This document shows, one piece after another, positions 17,962-27,153 of a DNA stretch of 64,000 nucleotides. The position numbers were made by a program, and so were the translations under genes. Position 1 is the first letter of the stretch. Every line of letters starts with the position of its first letter. The stretch comes from Nesterenkonia massiliensis (GTDB lineage Bacteria; Actinomycetota; Actinomycetes; Actinomycetales; Micrococcaceae): the NCBI RefSeq assembly GCF_000455245.1, contig NZ_HG005166.1:159969-223968 (forward strand). The letters are read 5' to 3'. The notes under the pieces were generated by a model. It searched no databases, was not told the origin of the DNA, and saw only the letters and a list, made by a program, of their open reading frames with translations.

Positions 17962-19416
17962 ATGAGCACTGAATCACGCAGCGAGGACTCCTCTGTGGGA
18001 GCGGTTGCTTGGGTAGTATTGGTAGCCGCCTTCGGCGGTTTCCTCTTCGGCTTCGATACCGCTGTGATCAACGGCGCCGTCGGCCCCATCCGTGAGGCTT
18101 TTGACCTCTCCGCGCTGATGAGCGGTTTCACTGTCTCCACTGCCCTGCTGGGCTGTGTGGTCGGTGCCTTCACCGGCGGTAACTTAGCTGACCGGGTCGG
18201 ACGCCAGAAGGCGATGCTGATCGCGGCGGGACTCTTCCTGGCCTCTGCGATCGGCTCCGGGCTGGTTTTCGGTGTGTATGACCTCATCTTCTGGCGAATC
18301 ATCGGTGGTATCGGCGTGGGTATGGCCTCGGTCATCGCCCCGGCCTACATTGCCGAGGTCTCGCCGGCCAACTGGCGCGGCCGTCTGGGCTCGCTGTTTC
18401 AGCTGGCCATTGTGATCGGTATTTTCATGGCTGCGGTCTCCAATGCGCTCTTCGCCAACCTGGCCGGTGGCGCGGAACTTCCGCTGTGGCTGGGCCTGGA
18501 CGCTTGGCGCTGGATGTTCATCTCCGAAGCTGTACCGGCTTTGATCTACGGCCTGCTGGCGCTGTCGATCCCGGAGTCTCCGCGGTACCTGGTCTCGCGT
18601 GGGCGCGACGCCGCAGCCCGCGAGGTGCTCACCGACATCGTCGGTATCAAGGGCGAGTCAAACCTGACCGCCAAGATTGATGACATCCGCCGCACCATCA
18701 ACCTCGAGGCTCGTCAGAAGCTGCGCGATCTCTTCGTGGGCGGCAAGGTCATGCCCATCGTCTGGGTGGGCATCGGACTGGCCGTATTCCAGCAGTTCGT
18801 GGGCATCAACGTCATCTTCTACTACTCCACCACCCTGTGGCAGGCCGTGGGCATTCAGGAAGACCAGGCCATGCTGGTTCAGGTCATCACCACGAGCCTG
18901 AACATCCTGGCCACCATCGTGGGCATCCTGATCGTGGATAAGGTCGGGCGCCGGATCCCGCTGGCAGTCGGCTCCGCAGGTATGGCGCTGGGCCTGGGGA
19001 TGATGGCAGTGGCCTTCTCCCAGGCGGTATCGGAAGAGCTCGCCAACGAGTTCGGCGAGCTGGAGACCGTGGTCTCCCTGCCGGAGCCCTGGGGCATCAT
19101 CGCCCTTGTCTCCGCCAATGTCTTTGTGATCTTCTTCGGCGCCACCTGGGGTCCGTTCATGTGGCTGATGCTGGGTGAGATGTTCCCCAACCGGATTCGC
19201 GCCGTCGCACTGGGCGTGGCCTCGGCCTTCAACTGGGGTTCGAACTTCCTGATCTCCAGCCTCTTCCCGCAGATGGCAGAGCTGTCCCTGGTCTTCGCCT
19301 ACGGCTTCTACGCCGGCTCCGCTTTGCTGAGCCTGTTCTTCGTGCTCAAGTGGGTTCCGGAGACTAAGGGCCGGGAGATCGAGGATATGAATGAGAGCGC
19401 CTATATCCGCGCCTGA
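17962..19416 (+). CDS. MFS sugar:proton symporter (sugar porter family)
   Basis: A 484-residue, 12-helix major facilitator protein of the sugar porter family, which imports monosaccharides with protons. Signature motifs are GGFLFGFDTAVINGA in helix 1, DRVGRQKAML between helices 2 and 3, PESPRYL before the central loop, FQQFVGINVIFYYS, and PETKGREIEDM at the end. The substrate (glucose, xylose, arabinose or inositol are all possible) is not decided by these motifs. ATG 17962 follows GAGAAGGAA; upstream in-frame codons lie inside the promoter. Confidence 0.9.
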   Translation: MSTESRSEDSSVGAVAWVVLVAAFGGFLFGFDTAVINGAVGPIREAFDLSALMSGFTVSTALLGCVVGAFTGGNLADRVGRQKAMLIAAGLFLASAIGSGLVFGVYDLIFWRIIGGIGVGMASVIAPAYIAEVSPANWRGRLGSLFQLAIVIGIFMAAVSNALFANLAGGAELPLWLGLDAWRWMFISEAVPALIYGLLALSIPESPRYLVSRGRDAAAREVLTDIVGIKGESNLTAKIDDIRRTINLEARQKLRDLFVGGKVMPIVWVGIGLAVFQQFVGINVIFYYSTTLWQAVGIQEDQAMLVQVITTSLNILATIVGILIVDKVGRRIPLAVGSAGMALGLGMMAVAFSQAVSEELANEFGELETVVSLPEPWGIIALVSANVFVIFFGATWGPFMWLMLGEMFPNRIRAVALGVASAFNWGSNFLISSLFPQMAELSLVFAYGFYAGSALLSLFFVLKWVPETKGREIEDMNESAYIRA

Positions 19417-19444
19417 TTCTTCGGTGATCCCAGTTTTACCCGCC

Positions 19445-19490
19445 CTTCGGGGTTTTACCGCCCCGTATACCCCACGGTAAAACCCCGAAG
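19445..19490. terminator. Perfect 16-bp inverted repeat terminator
   Basis: CTTCGGGGTTTTACCG (19445-19460) and CGGTAAAACCCCGAAG (19475-19490) are exact inverse complements with a 14-nt loop. It begins 29 bp after the sugar porter stop and should end its transcript. Confidence 0.8.
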
Positions 19491-19624
19491 CCCTGGTAAA
19501 GCGAACTGTGTGTCACAGACCCTTACCGGACGAGCCATGACAAGAGCCTGCTCGAAGCCGTTCTTCGGCAGATCCTCAGGAGTAGGTTTGCCAGTGGACA
19601 CTCCATACGGAGAAAGGGCGGATC

Positions 19625-20408
19625 ATGGCTCGATTTACTGACCGCGTAACCCTTATCACTGGCGCTGGCTCTGGACTGGGACGCCAGAGAGCTATCCAGG
19701 AGGCCAAGGAGGGTGCTCGGCTGGCACTTGTGGACCTTTTCAGAAGAGGGTCTGGAAGTGACCAAGGCGGAAGTTCTGGAGCACGCTCCTGAGGCGCAGA
19801 TCCTTCTGGCAACAGCAGATGTCGCGCAGCAAAGCGATACCCAGGCATACGTCAAAGCCACCATGGACGCCTACGGACGCCTTGACGGCTTCTTCAACAA
19901 CGCCGGCATCGAGGGACGCCAGAACCTGACCGCGAATTTCACGGCTGAAGAGTTCGACCGCGTGGTGAGCATTAATCTGCGCGGCGTATTCCTCGGGATG
20001 GAAGCGGTGCTGGCCATCATGCGCGAACAGGGCTCGGGATACATTGTGAATACCGCCTCGGTGGGCGGCATCCGCGGCGTGGGCCACCAGTCGGGCTACG
20101 CAGCCAGCAAGCATGGCGTCGTCGGGCTGACCCGCAACTCTGCAGTGGAGTACGGCCAGTACGGCATCAGAATCAATGCCATTGCCCCCGGGGCCATCTG
20201 GACAGCCATGGTGGAAGGCTCAATGAAGCAGATTGACCCGGAGGACCCGCGAGGCGCCGCTGAAGAGTTCATTCAGGCCAACCCGACTAAGCGCTACGGT
20301 GAAGCCTACGAAGTCGCTTCAGCAGTGGCCTTCCTGCTCTGCGATGATGCACGTTACATCAACGCTGCCGTGATCCCCATCGACGGCGGCCAGTCGGCCA
20401 AGTACTAG
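19625..20408 (+). pseudogene. SDR-family oxidoreductase, frameshifted
   Basis: Short-chain dehydrogenases are NAD(P)-dependent oxidoreductases of about 250 residues. The N-terminal Rossmann segment (MARFTDRVTLITGAGSGLGR) begins at ATG 19625 after a GGAGAAAGGG site. The rest (NNAGIEG, the Ser/Tyr/Lys catalytic set with YAASKHG, INAIAPGAI, C-terminal IDGGQSAKY) continues in the +1-shifted frame. The break is at the TTTT run 19737-19740: dropping one T restores a continuous reading VDLSEEGLEVTK. In the present frame translation stops at 19790-19792. It is either a real pseudogene or a homopolymer sequencing error. The substrate is unknown. Confidence 0.8.
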
Positions 20409-20480
20409 TGGTCTAGGCACGCTGAGCAGCGGCACTTAGCTCTTGAGCCGTGTCGACCCCCAAGCCGGCCCCCATAAAAA

Positions 20481-20543
20481 CCGGTCCACGGCCCCTCCGT
20501 TGCCTGACACCGCATAGATCGGGCGACGGCGGGGCCGGGCCGG
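20481..20543. terminator. Bidirectional terminator between the SDR and mtlR
   Basis: CGGCCCCTCCGT (20489-20500) pairs with ACGGCGGGGCCG (20526-20537) with one mismatch, extended by CCGG ends. It lies between two converging genes and touches the mtlR stop codon. Confidence 0.6.
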
Positions 20544-22469
20544 TCAGCCGTCGATCACGGCGGCCAGCTCATCGAGGAACCCGGCGAAATCGGTGCCGCG
20601 ACGCAGAATTCGCTGGACGCTCTCATGCTCACTGAAGACTTCTACGAGCTGCTCGAAGATCGTCTGGAAGGCTTCCCGGTCTTCCTCGCTGAAGGCCACC
20701 AGCGCCACAATCTGGACCCTTCCGCCACCCCAGCGCACCGACCCATCAGCAATTCCAATGGACAGTGCAGTGCGGCCCGCCGTCATCTTCAGCGCATGCG
20801 GTACTGCCAGCGTTTCGGTAAAAGCGGTGGAGGAGAGCCGCTCGCGCTCCAACGCCCGCTGCACGTAGTCCTGGTCAATCACGCCCTGAGCCACAAGCGG
20901 TTCGCCCAGCCGACGGATGGCTTCCTCCTCATCGGCGGCCACCAGGGGACGCACAAAGGCTTCGGGGCTCAGATAATGTTCCAGCTCGGCGCGCAGCCGT
21001 GCCAGCCGCAGGCTGCGTCGTCGTCGCGAGACTGCTGCGGAGATCCGTTCGGTGTCCGCCTCGGTGAGAAAGGGCGGCAGCAGCACGGTGCGCTCGTCGG
21101 GCACCTGAGGCTCAATAGTGGTCAGCACCAGATCCGTGGTGATTGATGACCAGTCCGGGTCCATATTGGTCTCTACCGCCACCACCTCCACTGAGGCTCC
21201 CAGTGAACGGTCAATGCGCGAACGCAGCAGTTCATGCAGCTCGTAGTAGCCGGGGCAGACAATAGTGGCCGTGAGGACGGCCTCGGCCCGTCGGCTGCGT
21301 TCTAGGCGGCCGCCCACATGCATGGCGATATAGGCGATTTCATCATCGCCTAAGGACATATCGAGCTCCTGGCTGATGTCATTAGCAATGGAGACTGCCA
21401 CCTGAAACACCATGGGGTAGGTGGATTTCAGTGACCGGGTCAGCGGGTTCCTTGACCAGGCCTGTTCCCGAGCTCGAAGCACAAGATTCTGCACGTGCAG
21501 GCTCAGCCGCTGGATGAAGTCACCGTGCAGGATGTCCACCAGGTACTCCTGGGCGGCATGGGCGACGGCGCGGCTGACCACCTGCTCGATCTGCGGGTCC
21601 AGAGCAACCGGGGTGCGGTCACTGCTCTTCGGTGCCACGGCACGGGTCAGCACCAGAGAGACCAGGTGGTGCAAGTCGCCGCGCCCCATCGTCACCCCCA
21701 GGTACTGACGGCTCAATGAGTCCAAGAGATCAGCGACCTGCTGCTGGTGGGGTTCCAGATCCACAGCCGAAATCTCCAGGGCGCGGCCGTGGGCCACCCT
21801 GTCGGCGGCAATGGCGACATGCAGCAGCACATCGGCAGCAGCCAGCTCGTTGACGTAATAGCCCTGTTCCACCAGCCCGGCGGTCAGCTCGCGGCGGAAC
21901 GGTGCAAAGGCGGCCCTATCGGCAGCAATGCCCGCGGAGCGTCGCAATTGGTCGACGTCGAAGGAACCCTGGGTCATCTCCTCATGGGCGAGCTTGGAGA
22001 CCAGCCGGCGCTGAGCGAGCTCGGTGCCCACCAGCATCACGCGGGGGCCGGAGCGTTCAAGGGACAACCCGGTGCCTTCCAGCAGTTCACGCACCCGGGC
22101 CAGATCGGCGTCTACCGTAGCTTCACTGACGTGCAGACGTTCTGCTGTGCGGTGCACATCCACCCCGGAATCAGCTTCCAGCAGCTCTCTCACTAAGGTA
22201 TGGACCCGGTCCCGGGGACCGGCATTATTCGGTGTCGGCTTGCTACCAGTACGACGCAGCGCGCCCAGTACAGCGCGATTCGCGCGATACCCCGCGGGCC
22301 CGGACTCAACAGCGGGGGATTCAGCGCTGCGCGCATTCAGCGCAGAGATATAGGACCGCACGCTGCGAGGCGTGACGCCCAACAGGTCTGCCAGTGAGGC
22401 TGCCGTGATCCAACGGTCATCGCGCAGCAGCAGATCGACCAGCTGATCCTGGCGTCTGCTCAGCCCCAT
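20544..22469 (-). CDS. mtlR: PRD-containing transcriptional regulator of mannitol PTS (MtlR-type)
   Basis: A 641-residue activator of the MtlR/LicR class, controlled by PTS phosphorylation. Order: N-terminal helix-turn-helix (RRQDQLVDLLLRDDRWITAASLADLLGV, residues 4-31), a second Mga-like HTH, two PTS regulation domains (about 200-410), an EIIB-like domain (VVAVETNMD... near 435-500) and a C-terminal EIIA domain with the phosphorylatable His near residue 558 (LAVPHAL). The start at 22469 has a textbook AAGGAGG 5-6 nt upstream; a longer frame to 22628 is rejected. It diverges from the PTS operon that it presumably activates. Confidence 0.9.
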   Translation of the reverse strand: MGLSRRQDQLVDLLLRDDRWITAASLADLLGVTPRSVRSYISALNARSAESPAVESGPAGYRANRAVLGALRRTGSKPTPNNAGPRDRVHTLVRELLEADSGVDVHRTAERLHVSEATVDADLARVRELLEGTGLSLERSGPRVMLVGTELAQRRLVSKLAHEEMTQGSFDVDQLRRSAGIAADRAAFAPFRRELTAGLVEQGYYVNELAAADVLLHVAIAADRVAHGRALEISAVDLEPHQQQVADLLDSLSRQYLGVTMGRGDLHHLVSLVLTRAVAPKSSDRTPVALDPQIEQVVSRAVAHAAQEYLVDILHGDFIQRLSLHVQNLVLRAREQAWSRNPLTRSLKSTYPMVFQVAVSIANDISQELDMSLGDDEIAYIAMHVGGRLERSRRAEAVLTATIVCPGYYELHELLRSRIDRSLGASVEVVAVETNMDPDWSSITTDLVLTTIEPQVPDERTVLLPPFLTEADTERISAAVSRRRRSLRLARLRAELEHYLSPEAFVRPLVAADEEEAIRRLGEPLVAQGVIDQDYVQRALERERLSSTAFTETLAVPHALKMTAGRTALSIGIADGSVRWGGGRVQIVALVAFSEEDREAFQTIFEQLVEVFSEHESVQRILRRGTDFAGFLDELAAVIDG

Positions 22470-22627
22470 GGGGCCTCCTTCCACGTGACCAGCCGGAACT
22501 CTCTTGGGCCCAACAATAGTGGAGGCTTCAGCAACTTTCCGCAGGGGAGGAAAGAAATATCCCCCACAGACCGTAGCGGTGTGGGGCGAGTCACTGGAGA
22601 ATCTATGGGAAAGGAGAAGGCAGATCA

Positions 22628-22948
22628 ATGAAGATCCTCGTGATGTGCGGTGCTGGTGCCTCCAGCACTTTTGTCGCCCAGCGGCTCAACCGAGCGCTGG
22701 CCGATGCCGGTATGCCGCACACGGCCTGGGCCGGAAGTCAGTCCTCGCTGCTGCACGATATCGACACCGCGGACATGGTCCTGCTGGGACCCCACCTGGC
22801 TGACACCATCGAGGAGATCCGTAGCCTCACCGCGCCCCAAGGAGCGCCGGTGCAGCTTCTGCCTGAAGACATCAATTCAGACCTCGACGGAACACGTGCC
22901 CTGGCGCTGGTCCGTCAGGCTCTTACGACGAAAGCGAACCCCTCATGA
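22628..22948 (+). CDS. Lactose/cellobiose-type PTS EIIB-like protein, orphan
   Basis: A 106-residue protein that begins MKILVMCGAGASSTFVAQRL, the P-loop with phosphocysteine (Cys8) of lactose/cellobiose-family EIIB proteins. No EIIA or EIIC of that family is present in the window. It heads the operon and overlaps ptsH by 4 bp. It may be part of an unlinked transporter, or a phosphate-relay protein for regulation; both are inference. AAAGGAGAAGG precedes the ATG. Confidence 0.75.
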   Translation: MKILVMCGAGASSTFVAQRLNRALADAGMPHTAWAGSQSSLLHDIDTADMVLLGPHLADTIEEIRSLTAPQGAPVQLLPEDINSDLDGTRALALVRQALTTKANPS

Positions 22949-23217
22949 GCGCAACCCGCACTGTCACTGTCGGCTCCTCCAACGGCCTGCACGCCCGCCC
23001 CGCGAAGCTCTTTGTGGAAGCCGCCCAGAACGCCGGCGTTCCGGTGACCATCACCAAGGGCGAGAAGAGTGTCAACGCTGCTTCCATCCTGGGCGTGATG
23101 TCCCTGGGCGTTGAGCATGGTGATGAGGTTGTTCTCACCGTGGAGGCCGAGAACGCCGAGCAGACTCTGGACACCCTGGCTGAGCTGCTGACCACCAACC
23201 ACGACGAGGCCAACTGA
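22945..23217 (+). CDS. ptsH: Phosphocarrier protein HPr
   Basis: HPr carries phosphate from enzyme I to sugar-specific EIIA domains. The active His16 is in GLHARPA and a regulatory-type Ser47 in KSVNAASILGVMSLG. The 90 residues are full length. It overlaps the EIIB-like gene (ATGA) and ptsI (TGATG). Placing the general PTS genes inside the mannitol locus suggests that PTS activity here is tied to that sugar. Confidence 0.95.
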   Translation: MSATRTVTVGSSNGLHARPAKLFVEAAQNAGVPVTITKGEKSVNAASILGVMSLGVEHGDEVVLTVEAENAEQTLDTLAELLTTNHDEAN

Positions 23218-24875
23218 TGCCTGAGAGCCTCACCGGCACAGGCATCGGCCAAGGTGTTGCCTATGGCCCGGTGGCGCGGATGGCGCCGCCGCCAGCGCCC
23301 CCGGCTGATACTGACAGCCAGCTGAAGCCCGAGCAGGAGTCCGCCCGGGTCAAGGAAGCCATCCAGGCGGTCTCTGCTGAGCTTGCCAGCCGCGGGGAGA
23401 CCGCCGGCGGACAGGCGCAGGAGGTTCTCGAGGCTCAGGTCATGATGGCCCAGGACCCCACGCTGCTGGAGGCAGTTGAACAGCGCGTCCAGGCCGGCAA
23501 GACCGGCGAATTCGCCGTCCACGCCGCCTTCGCCGAGTTCCAGGAGACCCTGCAGACCCTCGGCGGATACCTCGGCGAACGCGCCGCGGACCTCGCCGAC
23601 GTCGCCCTGCGGGTCATTGCGCATCTGCGCGGTGAGCCGGCACCCGGTGTACCTGATCCCGGTCACCCCTTCGTACTGGTGGCTCAGGACCTGGCTCCGG
23701 CTGATACCGCGCTGCTGGATCTGGACAAAGTGCAGGCGCTGGTCACTATCGAAGGTGGACCGACCTCTCACACGGCCATCTTGGCCCGTGGTAAGGGAAT
23801 CACTGCCGTCGTCGGTGTTAAGGACGCCGCCCAACTCAGTGATGGCCAGCAGGTGATCGTCGACGCCGCAGCCTCAGCCATCATCACTGAGCCCTCCCAG
23901 GAGCAGATCGATGACGTGACTCGGCGCATCGAGGAGCGTGCCGCCGCAGCGGCCGCCCCGCTGACCCCCGGGGCCCTGGCCGATGGCACCGAGGTGCCGC
24001 TGCTGGCCAATCTGGGCAGTCCAGAGGCTGCCCAGGAAGCAGTGGACCTAGGTGCTGAGGGTGTGGGGCTGTTCCGTACCGAGTTCCTCTTCCTCTCTTC
24101 AGATAAGGCCCCCAGCGTTGCTGAGCAGCGCGAGTCCTACATCAAGCTGCTCCAGGCCTTCCCCGGCAAGAAGGTCGTGGTCCGGGCACTCGACGCCGGT
24201 GCTGATAAGCCCCTGCCCTTCCTCAACGACGCCGAGGAGGAGAACCCCGCTCTCGGGCTGCGCGGACTTCGCGCCCTGCTGGCCAATGAGGAGATCCTGC
24301 GCGATCAGTTGACTGCCCTAGCTGAGGCTGAGGCTGCCACCGAGGCCGATCTCTGGGTGATGGCCCCCATGGTCTCCACTGTGGAAGAGGCAGAGACCTT
24401 CACCAAATTCGCCACCCAGCACGGGCTGAAAACCGCTGGTGTGATGATCGAGGTGCCCTCCTCCGCGCTGCTGGCTGACAAGATCCTGCCGGTGACCGGA
24501 TTCGCCTCCATCGGTACCAATGACCTGACGCAGTACACCATGGCAGCTGACCGCCTGCTGGGTTCGGTCGCAGGGTTGCAGGATCCTTGGCACCCGGCCG
24601 TGCTGCGACTGATCCGCGAGGTCGGCGCAGCCGGAGACCACACCGGCAAACCGGTGGGTGTCTGCGGCGAAGCCGCCGCGGACCCGCTGCTGGCAGTGGT
24701 CCTGATAGGACTCGGCGTCAACACACTTTCCATGGCACCGGCTGCCCTGGCTGATGTGCGCTTGGAGCTCTCCAGGCACACCAAGGACCAGGCCGAGGCC
24801 ATCGCCCAGGCCGCACTCGCCGCCTCCACCGCAGCAGATGCGCGCCAAGCGGCCCTCGACGTCGCCGCTCGCTGA
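23217..24875 (+). CDS. ptsI: PTS enzyme I (phosphoenolpyruvate-protein phosphotransferase)
   Basis: Enzyme I takes phosphate from PEP and passes it to HPr. The phosphorylated His185 is in GGPTSHTAILAR. The C-terminal PEP-binding domain shows GVGLFRTEFLF, ALGLRGLRALL, GVMIEVPSSALLADKI, SIGTNDLTQYTMAADR and GKPVGVCGEAA. At 552 residues it is normal length. The start overlaps the ptsH stop. mtlA follows 55 bp downstream. Confidence 0.96.
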   Translation: MPESLTGTGIGQGVAYGPVARMAPPPAPPADTDSQLKPEQESARVKEAIQAVSAELASRGETAGGQAQEVLEAQVMMAQDPTLLEAVEQRVQAGKTGEFAVHAAFAEFQETLQTLGGYLGERAADLADVALRVIAHLRGEPAPGVPDPGHPFVLVAQDLAPADTALLDLDKVQALVTIEGGPTSHTAILARGKGITAVVGVKDAAQLSDGQQVIVDAAASAIITEPSQEQIDDVTRRIEERAAAAAAPLTPGALADGTEVPLLANLGSPEAAQEAVDLGAEGVGLFRTEFLFLSSDKAPSVAEQRESYIKLLQAFPGKKVVVRALDAGADKPLPFLNDAEEENPALGLRGLRALLANEEILRDQLTALAEAEAATEADLWVMAPMVSTVEEAETFTKFATQHGLKTAGVMIEVPSSALLADKILPVTGFASIGTNDLTQYTMAADRLLGSVAGLQDPWHPAVLRLIREVGAAGDHTGKPVGVCGEAAADPLLAVVLIGLGVNTLSMAPAALADVRLELSRHTKDQAEAIAQAALAASTAADARQAALDVAAR

Positions 24876-24930
24876 AACAGCGGTATGCAACACCCCATCA
24901 CCCACCTCAAAGATGAGAAAGGCGCACGCT

Positions 24931-26964
24931 ATGACAGCGTCTGCTGAAAAAACACAACCCGGCAGTGTCAGGGTGGCCGTACAGAAGTTCGGCTCATTCC
25001 TCTCGGGAATGATCATGCCGGTCATTCCGGCCCTGATCGCTTGGGGAATCATCACCGCGATCGTCGTCAACATCGAGCAGTTCTCCGATGGCTGGGCAGT
25101 TGCTGATGCGCTCTCCACCATCGTCGGTCCGATGATCCACTACCTGCTGCCGGTGCTGATCGCGGTGCAGGGTGGCAAGATGATCTACGAGATGCGCGGC
25201 GCCGTCGTTGGTGCTGTGGCAACTTTCGGTGTCATCGCCGGTTCGGACTTCCTGATCGCGGAGTTCAACGCCGCGCTTCCGGAGGGTCAGGATCCGCTGG
25301 CCGAGGTTCACATGTTCATCGGCGCGATGATCATGGGCCCGTTGGCGGCATGGCTGATGAAGAAGGCTGACGGCCTCTGGGAAGGCAAGATCAAGGCCGG
25401 CTTCGAGATGCTGGTCAACATGTTCTCCGCCGGCATCCTCGGCTTCCTGATGGCAGTCGTCGGCTTCTTCGGCCTGGCTCCGGTCATCAACTGGTTCATG
25501 GACGTTCTCGGTTCTGCTGTGAGCTTCCTTGTGGAGAACCAGCTGCTGCCGCTGACCTCGCTGATCATCGAGCCGGCCAAGGTCTTCTTCCTCAACAACG
25601 CCATCAACCACGGCGTGCTGACTCCGCTGGGCGTCACCGAATCAGCAGGCGAGGCCGGCAAGTCCATCCTCTTCCTGCTCGAGGCCAACCCCGGCCCGGG
25701 TGCCGGTGTCCTGCTGGCCTTCACCATCTTCGGTGTGGGTGCGGCACGCGCCACCGCCCCCGGTGCATTGCTGATCCACTTCGTCGGCGGTATTCACGAG
25801 GTCTACTTCCCCTACGTGCTGATGAAGCCGACTCTGCTGCTGGCAGTGGTCGCAGGCGGTGCCACCGGTGTGACCACCAATATGCTCTTCGACTCGGGTC
25901 TTGTGTACCCTGCCGCCCCGGGCTCCATCATCGCGGTCATGTTCGCCACTGCCGCAGACAGCTACCTCGGCGTGATCCTCTCGGTGATCCTCTCCACTGC
26001 TGTCAGCTTCGCAGTAGCTGCAGTCATCCTGCTGGCCGACCGGCGCCGTAATGTCGGCGGCGACGACGAGTTCTCCTCCGCTGTGGCAAAGACTGCCGCC
26101 GCTAAGGGCAAGTCATCCTCGCACCTGGACAACCTCGCCGGTGCCGCTGCCGTCCCGGCATCGTCAACTGAGCAGATCCGCACCGTGTACTTCGCCTGCG
26201 ACGCAGGCATGGGTTCCTCCGCGATGGGCGCCTCGGTGCTGCGCAAGAAGTTCCAGGGCGCGGGCATCGAGAATGTCAGTGTCACCAATAAAGCCATCGC
26301 TGGGCTGCCCGGCGACGCCGACCTGGTCATCACCCAGCAGAACCTCACCGACCGTGCCCGGGTGAAGGAGCCGAATGCGATCCACGTGTCCGTGGACAAC
26401 TTCATGAACGCTCCCGAGTACGACGACGTCGTGGAACTGGTGAAGAACAGCGGCGCCTCCGGTGAGACCGCCGCGGCTGACCCGATCTCCGCACCTGCTG
26501 GCTCCGGTGGGACCGCCACTGCGGTCAAAAGCGGAATCCTGACCCTGGAGCAGATTCGCATCCACTCCGGTGCAGCGACCCAGGACCAGGCATTGCAGGA
26601 AGCAGCAGACATCCTGGAATCCGCTGGTGCGGTGACCAGCGACTACCTGCAGGCGATGCGTGACCGTGAGGCCACCGTCTCCACCTTCATGGGCAGCGAA
26701 CTGGCCATCCCACACGGCACCAATGCGGCCAAGGCAGCGATCAAGGCCTCGGCGCTGTCGGTGGTCCGCTACGACGGCGGCGTGGACTGGTCAGGAGATC
26801 ACACCACATTCGTCATCGGTATCGCCGGTGTAGGCGATGAACACCTGGAGATCCTGTCTCGGATCGCCACGCTCTTCGCTGACGAAACAGAGGTCGCCAA
26901 GCTGAAGGCAGCCTCCACCGAGCAGGAGATCCTGGATCTGCTCTCGGCTGTGAACGAAGGCTGA
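24931..26964 (+). CDS. mtlA: Mannitol PTS transporter EIICBA
   Basis: Imports and phosphorylates mannitol to mannitol 1-phosphate. The 677 residues hold a membrane EIIC domain (about 10-345, starting VQKFGSFLSGMIMPVIPALIAWG), an EIIB domain with Cys423 in CDAGMGSSAMG, and a C-terminal EIIA domain with His595 in LAIPHGT, so all sugar-specific parts are fused. Alternative upstream codons lie inside ptsI; ATG 24931 follows GAGAAAGG. It is transcribed with ptsI and ends at a strong hairpin. Confidence 0.94.
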   Translation: MTASAEKTQPGSVRVAVQKFGSFLSGMIMPVIPALIAWGIITAIVVNIEQFSDGWAVADALSTIVGPMIHYLLPVLIAVQGGKMIYEMRGAVVGAVATFGVIAGSDFLIAEFNAALPEGQDPLAEVHMFIGAMIMGPLAAWLMKKADGLWEGKIKAGFEMLVNMFSAGILGFLMAVVGFFGLAPVINWFMDVLGSAVSFLVENQLLPLTSLIIEPAKVFFLNNAINHGVLTPLGVTESAGEAGKSILFLLEANPGPGAGVLLAFTIFGVGAARATAPGALLIHFVGGIHEVYFPYVLMKPTLLLAVVAGGATGVTTNMLFDSGLVYPAAPGSIIAVMFATAADSYLGVILSVILSTAVSFAVAAVILLADRRRNVGGDDEFSSAVAKTAAAKGKSSSHLDNLAGAAAVPASSTEQIRTVYFACDAGMGSSAMGASVLRKKFQGAGIENVSVTNKAIAGLPGDADLVITQQNLTDRARVKEPNAIHVSVDNFMNAPEYDDVVELVKNSGASGETAAADPISAPAGSGGTATAVKSGILTLEQIRIHSGAATQDQALQEAADILESAGAVTSDYLQAMRDREATVSTFMGSELAIPHGTNAAKAAIKASALSVVRYDGGVDWSGDHTTFVIGIAGVGDEHLEILSRIATLFADETEVAKLKAASTEQEILDLLSAVNEG

Positions 26965-27022
26965 AGCTGGAACAGGCCGGCCCACCGGCGCTGGTCTAGC
27001 CACTGAACCGAATCATCTGAAA

Positions 27023-27069
27023 GCGTGAGGGTGCGCGGACTGAGACCATCAGTCGGCGCACCCTCACGC
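27023..27069 (+). terminator. Terminator after mtlA
   Basis: GCGTGAGGGTGCGC (27023-27036) and GCGCACCCTCACGC (27056-27069) pair perfectly, with an inner GACTGA/TCAGTC stem, and the sequence continues CGTTATTA. It lies between mtlA and mtlD and probably lowers mtlD expression relative to mtlA. Confidence 0.8.
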
Positions 27070-27092
27070 CGTTATTAGACATCCATGCATGA

Positions 27093-27127
27093 CCGGGCAG
27101 CCGGATCCTGACAACGGATCCGCCCGG
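27093..27127 (+). promoter_or_regulatory. Second stem-loop just upstream of mtlD
   Basis: CCGGG (27093-27097) with CCCGG (27123-27127) and CGGATCC (27102-27108) with GGATCCG (27116-27122) make a bulged stem. It ends about 11 bp before the mtlD ribosome binding site (GGGGAGGAG) and could be a leader structure or operator. Confidence 0.5.
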
Positions 27128-27153
27128 ACACACTCCTGGGGAGGAGATCAGAT

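Noticed and set aside
19506..19518. CTGTG-TGT-CACAG palindrome as a Crp/GlxR site
   Set aside because: The halves are too close for the usual TGTGA-N6-TCACA spacing; it may be chance.
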